A stretch of DNA of 7,245 nt from an uncultured Rubrobacteraceae bacterium (lineage in GTDB: Bacteria > Actinomycetota > Rubrobacteria > Rubrobacterales > Rubrobacteraceae). Within the stretch, counting starts at the first letter, position 1. The number at the start of each line of letters is the position of its first letter. The stretch covers positions 1-7,245 of the forward strand of contig CADCUW010000138.1 in assembly GCA_902805985.1 (NCBI GenBank), in the 5' to 3' direction. Below, in pieces: positions 1 through 6,060 of this stretch. Under the pieces are notes generated by a model. That model did no database searches. It was not told the DNA's origin and saw only the letters and a list, made by a program, of their open reading frames with translations. The translations under genes and the position numbers were made by a program.

Positions 1-664
1 CGAGGCGGACGTAGGCGTCGGAGATCTGGGAGGGGTCGACGAGGGCGGATGCCAGGTTCTTGGTGAGGTCGCTTATCATGCCCATCACCTCCGGGAAGAA
101 GGCGAGCGCCGCGAAGAAGAAGACGATTTTGGGCAGCGCGTTCTGGGTGGCGTAGGAGGTGTTGTAGTTGGCGCCCCGTAGGGTCAGCATGAGACCCGTC
201 AGGAGCAGCAACACGATGGCCCCGGGCTGCACGACGCCGCTGACCTGGTCGTAGAACGTCTTTATCTCTCCCTCTGGCTCGGGGAGGCTGAAAGCGCCCT
301 CGGTGAGGAAATCCGTCGCCCAGCCGGCCGCCGCGTCGCCGGTCTTCTCGACGACGTGCGTCATGATGGTGTTGAAGACGTCCTCGGCTATCCCGGAAAC
401 GAGGCCGCCCTCGGAGTCTTCCTCTCCCGATTCCTCTGTCCCCGATTCCTCTGTCCCCGACTCTTCGCCTCCCGAGTCTTGCTCTTCCGGTTCGTCTCTA
501 CCGTCCATGCCGCCATTGAGTTCGTTTGAATCCATGCCCGGAACGGCGTCTTGCGCGTGGGCCGCCGGGGTCCAGAAGAAGGGCGTGAGCAGGACGAGGA
601 GCGTCAACAGGCACAGCGCCGCGGGGCGCGCCGTTCGTGCCAACCTTTGGAGCGGATTTTGCAC
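1..664 (-). CDS. TrbL/VirB6-like membrane protein of a type IV secretion system, partial (3' end outside window)
   Basis: The visible 221 residues begin at a GTG (664-662). An in-frame TGA lies one codon upstream, so no earlier start is possible, and a purine-rich AAGGGGGAG sits 7 bases before the start. Residues 1-37 look like a signal peptide: Arg-rich N-tail, Leu-rich core at about 17-30, and a likely cleavage after AHA (35-37). Residues 38-88 are an acidic Ser/Gly/Glu linker containing a tandem ESGTE repeat. An amphipathic stretch (about 88-140) follows, then hydrophobic segments at about 147-163 and 177-193. The reading frame is open at the left edge. A signal peptide, hydrophilic linker and then a polytopic region is the layout of TrbL/VirB6-like channel proteins in Gram-positive conjugation systems. 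I recognise layout and context rather than a decisive motif. The start lies 3 bases after the preceding stop, so translation is probably coupled. A different polytopic exported protein is possible. Confidence 0.6.
   Translation of the reverse strand, partial: MQNPLQRLARTARPAALCLLTLLVLLTPFFWTPAAHAQDAVPGMDSNELNGGMDGRDEPEEQDSGGEESGTEESGTEESGEEDSEGGLVSGIAEDVFNTIMTHVVEKTGDAAAGWATDFLTEGAFSLPEPEGEIKTFYDQVSGVVQPGAIVLLLLTGLMLTLRGANYNTSYATQNALPKIVFFFAALAFFPEVMGMISDLTKNLASALVDPSQISDAYVRL
426..465. repeat. 15-bp tandem repeat encoding ESGTE units
   Basis: The plus-strand unit CCCGATTCCTCTGTC occurs exactly at 426-440 and 441-455. A degenerate partial copy follows (456-465). It is in frame with the membrane-protein gene and encodes repeated Glu-Ser-Gly-Thr-Glu in its acidic extracytoplasmic linker. 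Because the unit is a multiple of three, copy number could change by slippage and lengthen or shorten the linker without a frameshift. Confidence 0.85.
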
Positions 665-667
665 GCC

Positions 668-979
668 TCAGCTCCCCCTTCCCAGCTCCGCGCCGGCGGC
701 CGTCTGGCCGGCGAGACCGGTCGAGCCGGTCTCGATGCAGCCGGCGTTGTCCGTCAGGACGCAGTCGCCCCCGCCCGGGGTCAGCCGCGCCCCGAGGAGC
801 GCGAAGGCGCTCAAGACTATCGCCACGAGCACGGCGGCGAGGATCACGCCGAGGACCTGGCGGGGGCTTGCGTAGGAGCCCTCGAAAGGATGCGCCGGGG
901 CGCTGCTCGCGTCGGGGTGGGGGTGGCTGCCTTCTCTGTAGTTCTGCACGTCTTCTCTCCTTGGTTCGTTTACGGACAT
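668..979 (-). CDS. Small single-pass membrane protein (103 aa), function unknown
   Basis: The frame is open further upstream, but the ATG at 979-977 is the convincing start: it has an ideal AAAGGAGG 8 bases before it, while the longer version would overlap the upstream gene. Residues 1-40 are polar with several His and Pro. One hydrophobic segment spans about 42-64, followed by an Arg. A short Gly-rich tail holds two cysteines (C73 and C81), possibly a disulfide if the tail is outside the cell. No signal-peptidase site or lipobox is apparent. I do not recognise the family. Its place between the two-helix protein and the TrbL/VirB6-like gene, which starts 3 bases after its stop, suggests a small accessory subunit of the same envelope complex. 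That is inference. Confidence 0.75.
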   Translation of the reverse strand: MSVNEPRREDVQNYREGSHPHPDASSAPAHPFEGSYASPRQVLGVILAAVLVAIVLSAFALLGARLTPGGGDCVLTDNAGCIETGSTGLAGQTAAGAELGRGS

Positions 980-987
980 CTCTCTCG

Positions 988-995
988 CCTCCTTT
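988..995 (-). promoter_or_regulatory. Strong ribosome binding site AAAGGAGG that fixes the start at 979
   Basis: Read on the minus strand, AAAGGAGG lies 8 bases before the ATG at 979-977, inside the 35-base gap after the preceding stop. It is the closest match to the anti-Shine-Dalgarno sequence in the window and decides against longer in-frame starts. Confidence 0.85.
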
Positions 996-1014
996 GGGGT
1001 TGGGCGCCGGGGGC

Positions 1015-1323
1015 TCACAGGCCGAACACCGTCCGCAAGACGTTGACGAACGGTTCGGCGAGGAGCCCCAGAAGGAGTCCCGTGATCGAGGCGCCCATGA
1101 TGCGGTTCCACCAGGTCTCCCGGTCCGAGTCGTCGTCTCCCATGAGCTTGTGGACGACGCCTAGGGTCAGGCCCAGCCCGCCCGCGGAGAGGAGGATCGC
1201 CTGTAGCCAGGTGATCGCTGGGCCCCACACGTCCTGGCGGGACGAACCGCCGCGGTCCCAGGCGTCGCCGGCCTGGAACAGCAGGACCATTGGGTCCAGT
1301 AGTCCCGTTGGCTCGGGTAGCAT
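1015..1323 (-). CDS. Small two-helix membrane protein (102 aa), possible T4SS pilin-like or TcpE-like subunit
   Basis: The ATG at 1323-1321 shares its A with the TGA stop of the upstream gene (TGATG), and an AGGAGG lies 10 bases before it. A longer in-frame start at 1368 would overlap the upstream gene more and lacks this site. Two hydrophobic segments are visible, about residues 34-58 and 75-97. They are joined by a short acidic loop (GDDDSD, about 62-67) and a WW pair (71-72). There is no clear cleavable signal peptide. Small two-helix proteins next to VirB8- and VirB6-like genes are typical of T4SS operons, where they may be VirB2/TrbC-type pilins or TcpE/PrgF-type inner-membrane subunits. 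No signature separates these options, so the role comes from size, topology and neighbourhood. The overlapping stop and start imply translational coupling to the VirB8-like gene. Confidence 0.75.
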   Translation of the reverse strand: MLPEPTGLLDPMVLLFQAGDAWDRGGSSRQDVWGPAITWLQAILLSAGGLGLTLGVVHKLMGDDDSDRETWWNRIMGASITGLLLGLLAEPFVNVLRTVFGL

Positions 1324-2219
1324 CAATCGGAAACCTCCTGTCGTTGGCCTGCCTCCGTCACGCGCCACTGAGAGCCGTAGAGCTGCAGGTTCACGGGCTG
1401 GGCGTAGCTGGTGACCTCTCCCTGGAGCTCGACGCCGCTCGCGGCGGTCTTGCTGAAGGCGACGCCCTCGCCGACGTCGAAGTAGGCGACGCCCTCGATT
1501 CTCTCCTCCGTCTGCTGCTCGGCCGTGAAGCCCTTTAGGACCGCCCCGCTGGACACGCCGTCTGGCGACCCCTCGATTCGGCGCTGCACCTCGCGCACGT
1601 GCTCGGCGCCGGGCGAGGAGAAGAAGCCGGGGAACACGACCGCCTCCCCCACCTTCTTCTGGTACTCGTCGAAGTCGTCCCCGCTGTAGCCGTAGACGGC
1701 GGTGACGTAGTTTGAGACCGCGAGTTCGGCGCGCTCGAGCTGGGTCTCGCTGAGCACCGGGCCGTCGGTGCCCTTGCCCAGGGGGTCGTAGCCTCCGGGT
1801 TCGCCCTCGGCGCCGCCGGGTCCGGGTCCCCGGTCGGAGCCCTCGGGCTCGTAGACGTAGATGTCGTGGTCGTCCAGGCCGGCGTTCGGCTTGGACTCCC
1901 CGCGGTCGTCGTCGCCGGGGGCGGTGAGCGGCAGGTCCTCGCGGCCGGCCGGCCGGTTCTGGTCGGCGGCGCCTTTACCGTCCCTTCCTCCTTCGGGATC
2001 CGCGACGGCCCGCTGCCCGGAGGGCGCGCCTCCCTCCGCGGTGCCGGCCCGCTCGCCGCCGATCAGGACGACAAAGAACGCGTACGCGACGAGGAGGACC
2101 GCCACGAAGGCGAGCAAGACCCACATCTTGCTCCGGCCCACGGCCTGCTCTCCGTTGGCCGTCCGCGATCTTCGGGCGCCGGCCCTGCGGCGCGATTCTC
2201 GGGGTGCGAAGGGGTCCAT
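1323..2219 (-). CDS. VirB8/TcpC-like bitopic T4SS membrane protein
   Basis: The 298-residue product has an Arg-rich N-terminal tail (1-31), one strong hydrophobic segment (about 32-54) and a long disordered Gly/Asp/Glu/Pro linker (about 56-152). A compact C-terminal domain follows at about 155-290. That domain opens with helical sequence (ETQLERAELAVSNYVTAVYG, 158-177) and ends in strand-like segments closing with QLYGSQWRVTEAGQ (279-292). A cytoplasmic tail, one helix and a C-terminal NTF2-like alpha/beta domain is the layout of VirB8 and of TcpC, the Gram-positive equivalent. These proteins form part of the scaffold of the transfer channel on the outer face of the membrane. The start is an ATG with AAAGGCGG 5 bases upstream; the 61-base gap before it holds no other ATG or GTG in this frame. 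The fold is inferred from layout and weak sequence character; a generic NTF2-like exported protein is the main alternative. Confidence 0.7.
   Translation of the reverse strand: MDPFAPRESRRRAGARRSRTANGEQAVGRSKMWVLLAFVAVLLVAYAFFVVLIGGERAGTAEGGAPSGQRAVADPEGGRDGKGAADQNRPAGREDLPLTAPGDDDRGESKPNAGLDDHDIYVYEPEGSDRGPGPGGAEGEPGGYDPLGKGTDGPVLSETQLERAELAVSNYVTAVYGYSGDDFDEYQKKVGEAVVFPGFFSSPGAEHVREVQRRIEGSPDGVSSGAVLKGFTAEQQTEERIEGVAYFDVGEGVAFSKTAASGVELQGEVTSYAQPVNLQLYGSQWRVTEAGQRQEVSD
1334..1339 (-). promoter_or_regulatory. Ribosome binding site AGGAGG for the two-helix protein
   Basis: AGGAGG on the minus strand, 10 bases before the ATG at 1323-1321. It lies inside the last codons of the upstream gene, as expected for a TGATG-coupled junction, and supports 1323 rather than 1368 as the start. 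Confidence 0.8.
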
Positions 2220-2224
2220 CAGTG

Positions 2225-2232
2225 CCGCCTTT
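2225..2232 (-). promoter_or_regulatory. Ribosome binding site AAAGGCGG for the VirB8-like gene
   Basis: AAAGGCGG on the minus strand, 5 bases before the ATG at 2219. It lies in the only sizeable gap of the window (2220-2280). I see no hairpin followed by a T-run there, so the gap does not look like a terminator. Confidence 0.6.
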
Positions 2233-2280
2233 CGGGGTCGTTTGCGTGCTCGGCCGGGGGGATCTGGGGGAGTGACCGCC

Positions 2281-4611
2281 TCATTCGACTATCCTCCAGG
2301 CGCCCAGGTAGTCCGGGGAGTCGTACATGGGCGCGATGGCCGTATCCATCGTGACCATGTTGGCGTGAATGATGTTGCCGTCCCCCATGTCGATCGCGAC
2401 GTGGCCTCCGGTCCCATCTCCCGGATCCCCCCAGACGTGTATGTCGCCGGCCTGCGGCTCGCCCGTGACCTTCTCGCCGTAGTCCGGGACCATTCCGGGG
2501 TCGTCCGGGAGGGTGACGCCGAACTGCTCGAACGCCGTCGTGGTCAGGCAGGTGCAGTCCATCTGCTCTCCCGGGATACAGCCCTCCGGGCCGGCGAGGA
2601 CGTAGGGCACGCCGAGGTACTTCTTGGCCTCCTCGACCGCGGCCTGGCCGTCCCCGCTACCCGAGGTCCCGCCCCCGCCGCCGGAGCCGCCAGACGAGGG
2701 GTCTTCGGTGCTCGAGGATTCGTCCCCGCCGCCGGTGAAGAAACCGAACAGGCGGGCCAGCGGGCTGGTGCAGTACGCCGGGCCGTCGGACGCGGAAGGC
2801 GCCAGGTCGTCGGAGCCGCTCACCGTGCCGCCGTTCTCCTTGAGCCACTCGAGAAGCGGGTAGGGATTCATCGCCCCCGCGCTGGTCTCCGCGCGCTGTC
2901 CGGAGGGGTCGTACCAGCCGAAGTGCAGGTGGGGCTCGAACTCGCCCTCGGTGACTTCGGGGCCGTAGCCGGTGTCGCCGACGGCGCCGATCTGGTCCCC
3001 CGCCGAGACCTCCTGGCCGGGCTCTACGGAGGGTCCGGGCGATTTCATGTGGGCGTAGTAGAGGAGATCCCCCTCCTCGATGGGGCCGACGGACGTGGTG
3101 GCCTTGACCATGATGTTGTAGCCGCCGACCTCGGAGTAGTGGCTCGATGAGGAGCCGTCCGTCTCCTGGACGACGCCGTCCGTCACGGAGTAGATGGGGT
3201 TGCCCTCATCCACCATCAGGTCGGTCCCCTCGTGGGATCGCCCGCCGGGGCGTGCCGCTCCCCAGTCGTCGGAGTAGGAGTCCATGAACTGCTCCGGCAG
3301 CGGGAAGACCGCGCCGGTCTCGACGCCCCCGCCGCCGCCTCCTCCGGAGGAACCGCCGTCCCCGCTGCCCCAGACGGGACGGTACTGCTCTTCGTCGTAG
3401 GCGGTGGGAGCGGTGACGTTGTCCTCGCCGTTGACGATGATCGGGGTGTTCAGGACGGACTCCGCCTCGTTGTGTGGGAAGCCCAGGGCGTGGCCGAGCT
3501 CGTGGCCGGCGGCGGCCAGCTTGGCGTTGTCCGTGGCGCCGTCCATGTGGGACGGGTCGAAGGTGATCTCGCCCTCGGAGAAGGTCTTCGCCATCGCGCC
3601 GCCGACGTAGCCGTCGGTGACGACGAGGTCGGTGTCGCTTGCGGATTCCGACGGGTGGATCTCCACGCCGCCGAGCTCGTTCCAACTCGCCGCCGCCTCC
3701 TCGAAGTAGGAGGCGTAGGAGGTTTCGAGGACGTAGTCGATCTCGCGTTCTTCGTCCACGGTGTCCCAGCCCTGGGGCGGGGAGCCGCTTCCGCCGCCTC
3801 CTCCGCCCTGGCCGGCGGCGGCCGGGCTCGCAGCCGCCGCGGAGGCCTCGGGCGACGCGGCTGGCGACGCCGCGGCCGACTCCCCCGAGGGCGCTTCTGG
3901 GGGGCCTCTCGGCGAGGCCGCTGACGACCCGTCCGAAGGAGCGGGGCGTTGCTCCTCTGACGCCGGCATCGCGCCGGAGCCATTCTCCTCGGCCGCCCGG
4001 TACTCCTCGGCCTGCGCGAGGACCTCGTTGGCGTAGTCGGCGTTGGCGTCGGCGCACGCGCCGTAGTAGCTGCAGAGGGCCCCGTGGTAGTCCTCGGGCG
4101 CCCCCAGGTGCGTGAAGTAGCTGGCCGCGGAGAAGATCGCGTCCTCGTACTGGCAGGGGTCCGCCTTGCCGTCGCCGTTGCCGTCCAGTCCCTCGCTGGC
4201 CCACGTCTCGGGCATAAATTGCATGGGCCCCTGCGCGCCGACGGAGGAATTTATGCAGGTGTACTCCTTGCCACCCTCGCCGTGGCCGGTCTCCTGCTTG
4301 CCGACGGCCGCCAGAAACGCCCAGTCGAGGCCGTACTCGTCGGCCGCGGCGCGGTAGACCTGCAGGTAGTTGGCCGGGATGTCTGCGAGGGCTTCTTTGG
4401 AGGGCTCCTGGCTCTCGTAGGAGGAGGTTCCGGGGCCGGAGGTCTCGCTGTCCGTGACGGGGCACTGACCCGCCAGCACGGCTTGGAGCGAGGCGACCAC
4501 GGCGACGATGATTACGACGACGCCGATGGAGAGGCCCGCGAGCGCGGCGAGCAGCAGGCTGCGCGCCTGCCGGTTGCGCAGTACCGCTATCGCCGCGCCC
4601 GCGGGGTGCAT
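2281..4611 (-). CDS. Membrane-anchored cell-wall hydrolase: SLT transglycosylase, metzincin protease, M23 peptidase and NlpC/P60
   Basis: This 776-residue protein has an N-terminal helix (about 19-47) and four enzyme-like domains outside the cell. (1) Lytic transglycosylase, about 78-205: likely catalytic Glu107 in KQETG, the GPMQF motif (128-132) and a Ca-loop-like DGNGDGKAD (143-151). (2) A metzincin-type zinc protease, about 280-415, with HELGHALGFPH giving His370, Glu371, His374 and His380. (3) M23 (LytM-like) peptidase, about 432-575, with His460/Asp464, His521 and the HLH pair 561/563. (4) NlpC/P60, about 655-776, with Cys686 in DCTCLT and His737. Ala/Pro/Ser- and Gly-rich linkers join them. 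Domains 1, 3 and 4 would cut glycan strands and peptide stems; similar hydrolases (PrgK, TcpG, TraG) open the wall for Gram-positive conjugation machines. The metzincin should cut protein. ATG directly follows the upstream TAG, with GAGGGGAG 10 bases before. Domain calls 1, 3 and 4 are firm; the metzincin is firm by motif, and the role in conjugation is inferred. Confidence 0.92.
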   Translation of the reverse strand: MHPAGAAIAVLRNRQARSLLLAALAGLSIGVVVIIVAVVASLQAVLAGQCPVTDSETSGPGTSSYESQEPSKEALADIPANYLQVYRAAADEYGLDWAFLAAVGKQETGHGEGGKEYTCINSSVGAQGPMQFMPETWASEGLDGNGDGKADPCQYEDAIFSAASYFTHLGAPEDYHGALCSYYGACADANADYANEVLAQAEEYRAAEENGSGAMPASEEQRPAPSDGSSAASPRGPPEAPSGESAAASPAASPEASAAAASPAAAGQGGGGGGSGSPPQGWDTVDEEREIDYVLETSYASYFEEAAASWNELGGVEIHPSESASDTDLVVTDGYVGGAMAKTFSEGEITFDPSHMDGATDNAKLAAAGHELGHALGFPHNEAESVLNTPIIVNGEDNVTAPTAYDEEQYRPVWGSGDGGSSGGGGGGGVETGAVFPLPEQFMDSYSDDWGAARPGGRSHEGTDLMVDEGNPIYSVTDGVVQETDGSSSSHYSEVGGYNIMVKATTSVGPIEEGDLLYYAHMKSPGPSVEPGQEVSAGDQIGAVGDTGYGPEVTEGEFEPHLHFGWYDPSGQRAETSAGAMNPYPLLEWLKENGGTVSGSDDLAPSASDGPAYCTSPLARLFGFFTGGGDESSSTEDPSSGGSGGGGGTSGSGDGQAAVEEAKKYLGVPYVLAGPEGCIPGEQMDCTCLTTTAFEQFGVTLPDDPGMVPDYGEKVTGEPQAGDIHVWGDPGDGTGGHVAIDMGDGNIIHANMVTMDTAIAPMYDSPDYLGAWRIVE

Positions 4612-6060
4612 CTAGTTGGCGCTCCCCTCGGTGGTGCCCACCGGGCCGCCGCGCCTTATCGCGACGGCCGCCAGCAGGGAGGCGGCGAGGATGGCCGCGG
4701 CCAGGCCGACGGCGAGCCCTGGGTGGGCGGCCCGTAGGGTGACGGCCTCGGGCGCCTTGGCGTGCCGGGTGATCGGCGGAATGGCCGATTCCTTGGCGCC
4801 CGCCCGGTCGTTCGCCGCGGCGTTGGCACCGGCCTCGTCGCCGGGCTTCGACTGCGGGGTCTTACTGGAGGCGAGCTCTATGGAGACCGTCTCTACGCCG
4901 GATGCTCGGGACGCGCCGGCGTCGCCGGCGTCGCCGGCGTCCGGACCCGCGCTCGGGTAGGAGGCCTGCTCCGCCCAGAGGCCGGCCTCGTCAGCGCGGG
5001 CGGCCTCCTCGGCCTGCGCCAGGCAGTCGGCGTAGTCGGTGTTGGGCTCCGCGGTCGCGGCGCGGGCGTACCCGCTCTCGACGAGCTGGCGGTTAAAGAG
5101 CACGGGGCCGGGGACCTCGGGGGTGTCGAGCAGCTGCTGGGTCGCGGGGCCCGGGCTCTCGGCGGGGTTCTCCATCCACACGTAGGCGAAGGTCTGGCCG
5201 TTCTCGTCGGTCTTCTGCTCGTCGTACTCCAGCTCTAGCTTCTGCCCCTGCCCGCCGAGGGCCTCCCTGGCGAATGTCGCGGCCTCCTCGGCGCCGGGCT
5301 CGTTCTCGCCACCTTCCGCCCCTCCACCAGTGAGGTCGGGCGCCTCCGCCCCGATAAGCCGGACCGTGTAGGCGTTGCCGTCCGAGCCCTCCACCTGCAG
5401 CGTGTCAGCGTCGAGGACCTGCATAAGCGTTACCTCGGAGATTGGGCCGCTGGGACCGGTGGGGCACTCGGCCGTCCCACCGGGCGGCGCCGTGGTCTCC
5501 TCGAAGGTGGTCGTCTCTTCGAGGACCGTCGTCTCTTCGAGGACCGTCGTCTCCTCGGGCTGGTCCTCGCCCCCGCCGCCGTTGCCGCCGGCGGGTTCGT
5601 CCTCGGTTGAACCGTCGTCGGTTTCGCCGTCGGTCTGGGTCTGTGTGATGATGCTGGTCTGCTCGCCGGTGCCTTCCTGGATCACCGTCTCACCGTCCTC
5701 CTGCCCGCCCGAAGGGCCCCCGTCGGGTCGCTCCACGTTGCAGAAGGGGAAACACTTCTCGAAGCGGACGATGTCGTGACCGCCCCCCTTGTCGTTGAGG
5801 GGCCAGCCTTCCGGGATGTCCACGATCACGCCGAGGCCGTTGCCCGAGCCTTCCTCGCCCGAGCCTCCGCCGCCGCGCGCCTCACGCCCTTGGTCGGAGG
5901 CGCCCTGGGCGAGCGCCGGGGCGATGGCCGGGGGGACGATCAGCAAGGCAACCGCGCAGGCGAGGAAGATCGCCAGCAGCAGCAGCGGCCTGGCCGGGCT
6001 CGCCCACGATACGGCCCTCGTGCCGGGCTTCGGGTGTGGTCTGTTGTCTGTGGTGCGCAT
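4612..6060 (-). CDS. Exported, membrane-anchored SNase (thermonuclease)-fold protein with altered active site
   Basis: This 482-residue protein starts at an ATG directly after the upstream TAG, with AGAGGAGAG just before it. Residues 1-51 form a long signal peptide (Leu-rich core about 25-42, possible cleavage after ALA at 49-51). A disordered linker (52-205) carries a CFPFC motif (103-107) and EETTVL repeats (169-188). Residues about 206-365 match the staphylococcal nuclease fold: VLDADTL (215-221), VRLIGAEAPDL (233-243), LFNRQLVESGYA (321-332), and ending in AGLW (359-362). A polar, Ala-rich stretch follows, then a hydrophobic helix (448-468) capped by RR and a short tail. The family cleaves DNA or RNA with calcium. 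Against staphylococcal nuclease, Asp21 and Arg35 are kept (D219, R234), but Asp40 is Glu239, Glu43 is Asp242, and Arg87 is Gln289. Activity may therefore be weak, altered or absent. No LPxTG is present, so anchoring is by the helix rather than by sortase. A role in a DNA-transfer apparatus is suggested by context only. Confidence 0.85.
   Translation of the reverse strand: MRTTDNRPHPKPGTRAVSWASPARPLLLLAIFLACAVALLIVPPAIAPALAQGASDQGREARGGGGSGEEGSGNGLGVIVDIPEGWPLNDKGGGHDIVRFEKCFPFCNVERPDGGPSGGQEDGETVIQEGTGEQTSIITQTQTDGETDDGSTEDEPAGGNGGGGEDQPEETTVLEETTVLEETTTFEETTAPPGGTAECPTGPSGPISEVTLMQVLDADTLQVEGSDGNAYTVRLIGAEAPDLTGGGAEGGENEPGAEEAATFAREALGGQGQKLELEYDEQKTDENGQTFAYVWMENPAESPGPATQQLLDTPEVPGPVLFNRQLVESGYARAATAEPNTDYADCLAQAEEAARADEAGLWAEQASYPSAGPDAGDAGDAGASRASGVETVSIELASSKTPQSKPGDEAGANAAANDRAGAKESAIPPITRHAKAPEAVTLRAAHPGLAVGLAAAILAASLLAAVAIRRGGPVGTTEGSAN
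4622..4629 (-). promoter_or_regulatory. Ribosome binding site GAGGGGAG for the wall hydrolase
   Basis: GAGGGGAG on the minus strand lies 10 bases before the ATG at 4611, inside the 3' end of the nuclease-fold gene. The preceding TAG touches the ATG, so ribosomes finishing the upstream gene could restart here. Confidence 0.6.
4915..4941. repeat. Triplicated 9-bp repeat encoding Asp-Ala-Gly
   Basis: GCCGGCGTC occurs three times in a row on the plus strand. In the nuclease-fold gene it encodes DAGDAGDAG (about residues 374-382), in the flexible stretch between the nuclease domain and the C-terminal helix. It is in frame and could vary in copy number without breaking the gene. Confidence 0.8.
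5492..5557. repeat. 18-bp tandem repeat (about 3.7 copies) encoding EETTVL units
   Basis: The unit GTCGTCTCTTCGAGGACC is exact at 5510-5527 and 5528-5545. A variant copy precedes it (5492-5509) and a partial copy follows (5546-5557). On the minus strand these encode EETTVL, EETTVL and EETTTF in the linker before the nuclease domain. The Thr/Glu-rich units resemble stalk-like repeats of bacterial surface proteins. Confidence 0.88.

Noticed and set aside
668..1228. Longer start (1228) for the one-helix protein
   Set aside because: The extra 83 residues are antisense-like Arg/Pro/Gly-rich sequence overlapping the two-helix gene. The ATG at 979 has a near-perfect AAAGGAGG.
1015..1368. Longer start (1368) for the two-helix protein
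   Set aside because: It would overlap the VirB8-like gene by 46 bases and has no good ribosome binding site. The ATG at 1323 has AGGAGG and a TGATG junction.
2220..2280. Terminator or promoter in the 61-base gap before the VirB8-like gene
   Set aside because: I see no stable hairpin followed by a T-run and no convincing -35/-10 pair. It appears to be only a leader with a ribosome binding site.
1861..3150. Long plus-strand open frame (429 codons) opposite the hydrolase and VirB8-like genes
   Set aside because: It lies antisense to genes with clear catalytic motifs. Its translation is low-complexity Arg/Gly/Ala/Val without domains, as expected for a shadow frame in GC-rich DNA.
4612..4760. 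Sortase cell-wall anchor at the C-terminus of the nuclease-fold protein
   Set aside because: The hydrophobic helix plus Arg pair resembles a sorting signal, but no LPxTG-like motif precedes it, so a simple membrane anchor is preferred.
5492..5557. CRISPR-like repeat cluster
   Set aside because: The units are directly adjacent with no spacers and encode an in-frame peptide repeat.
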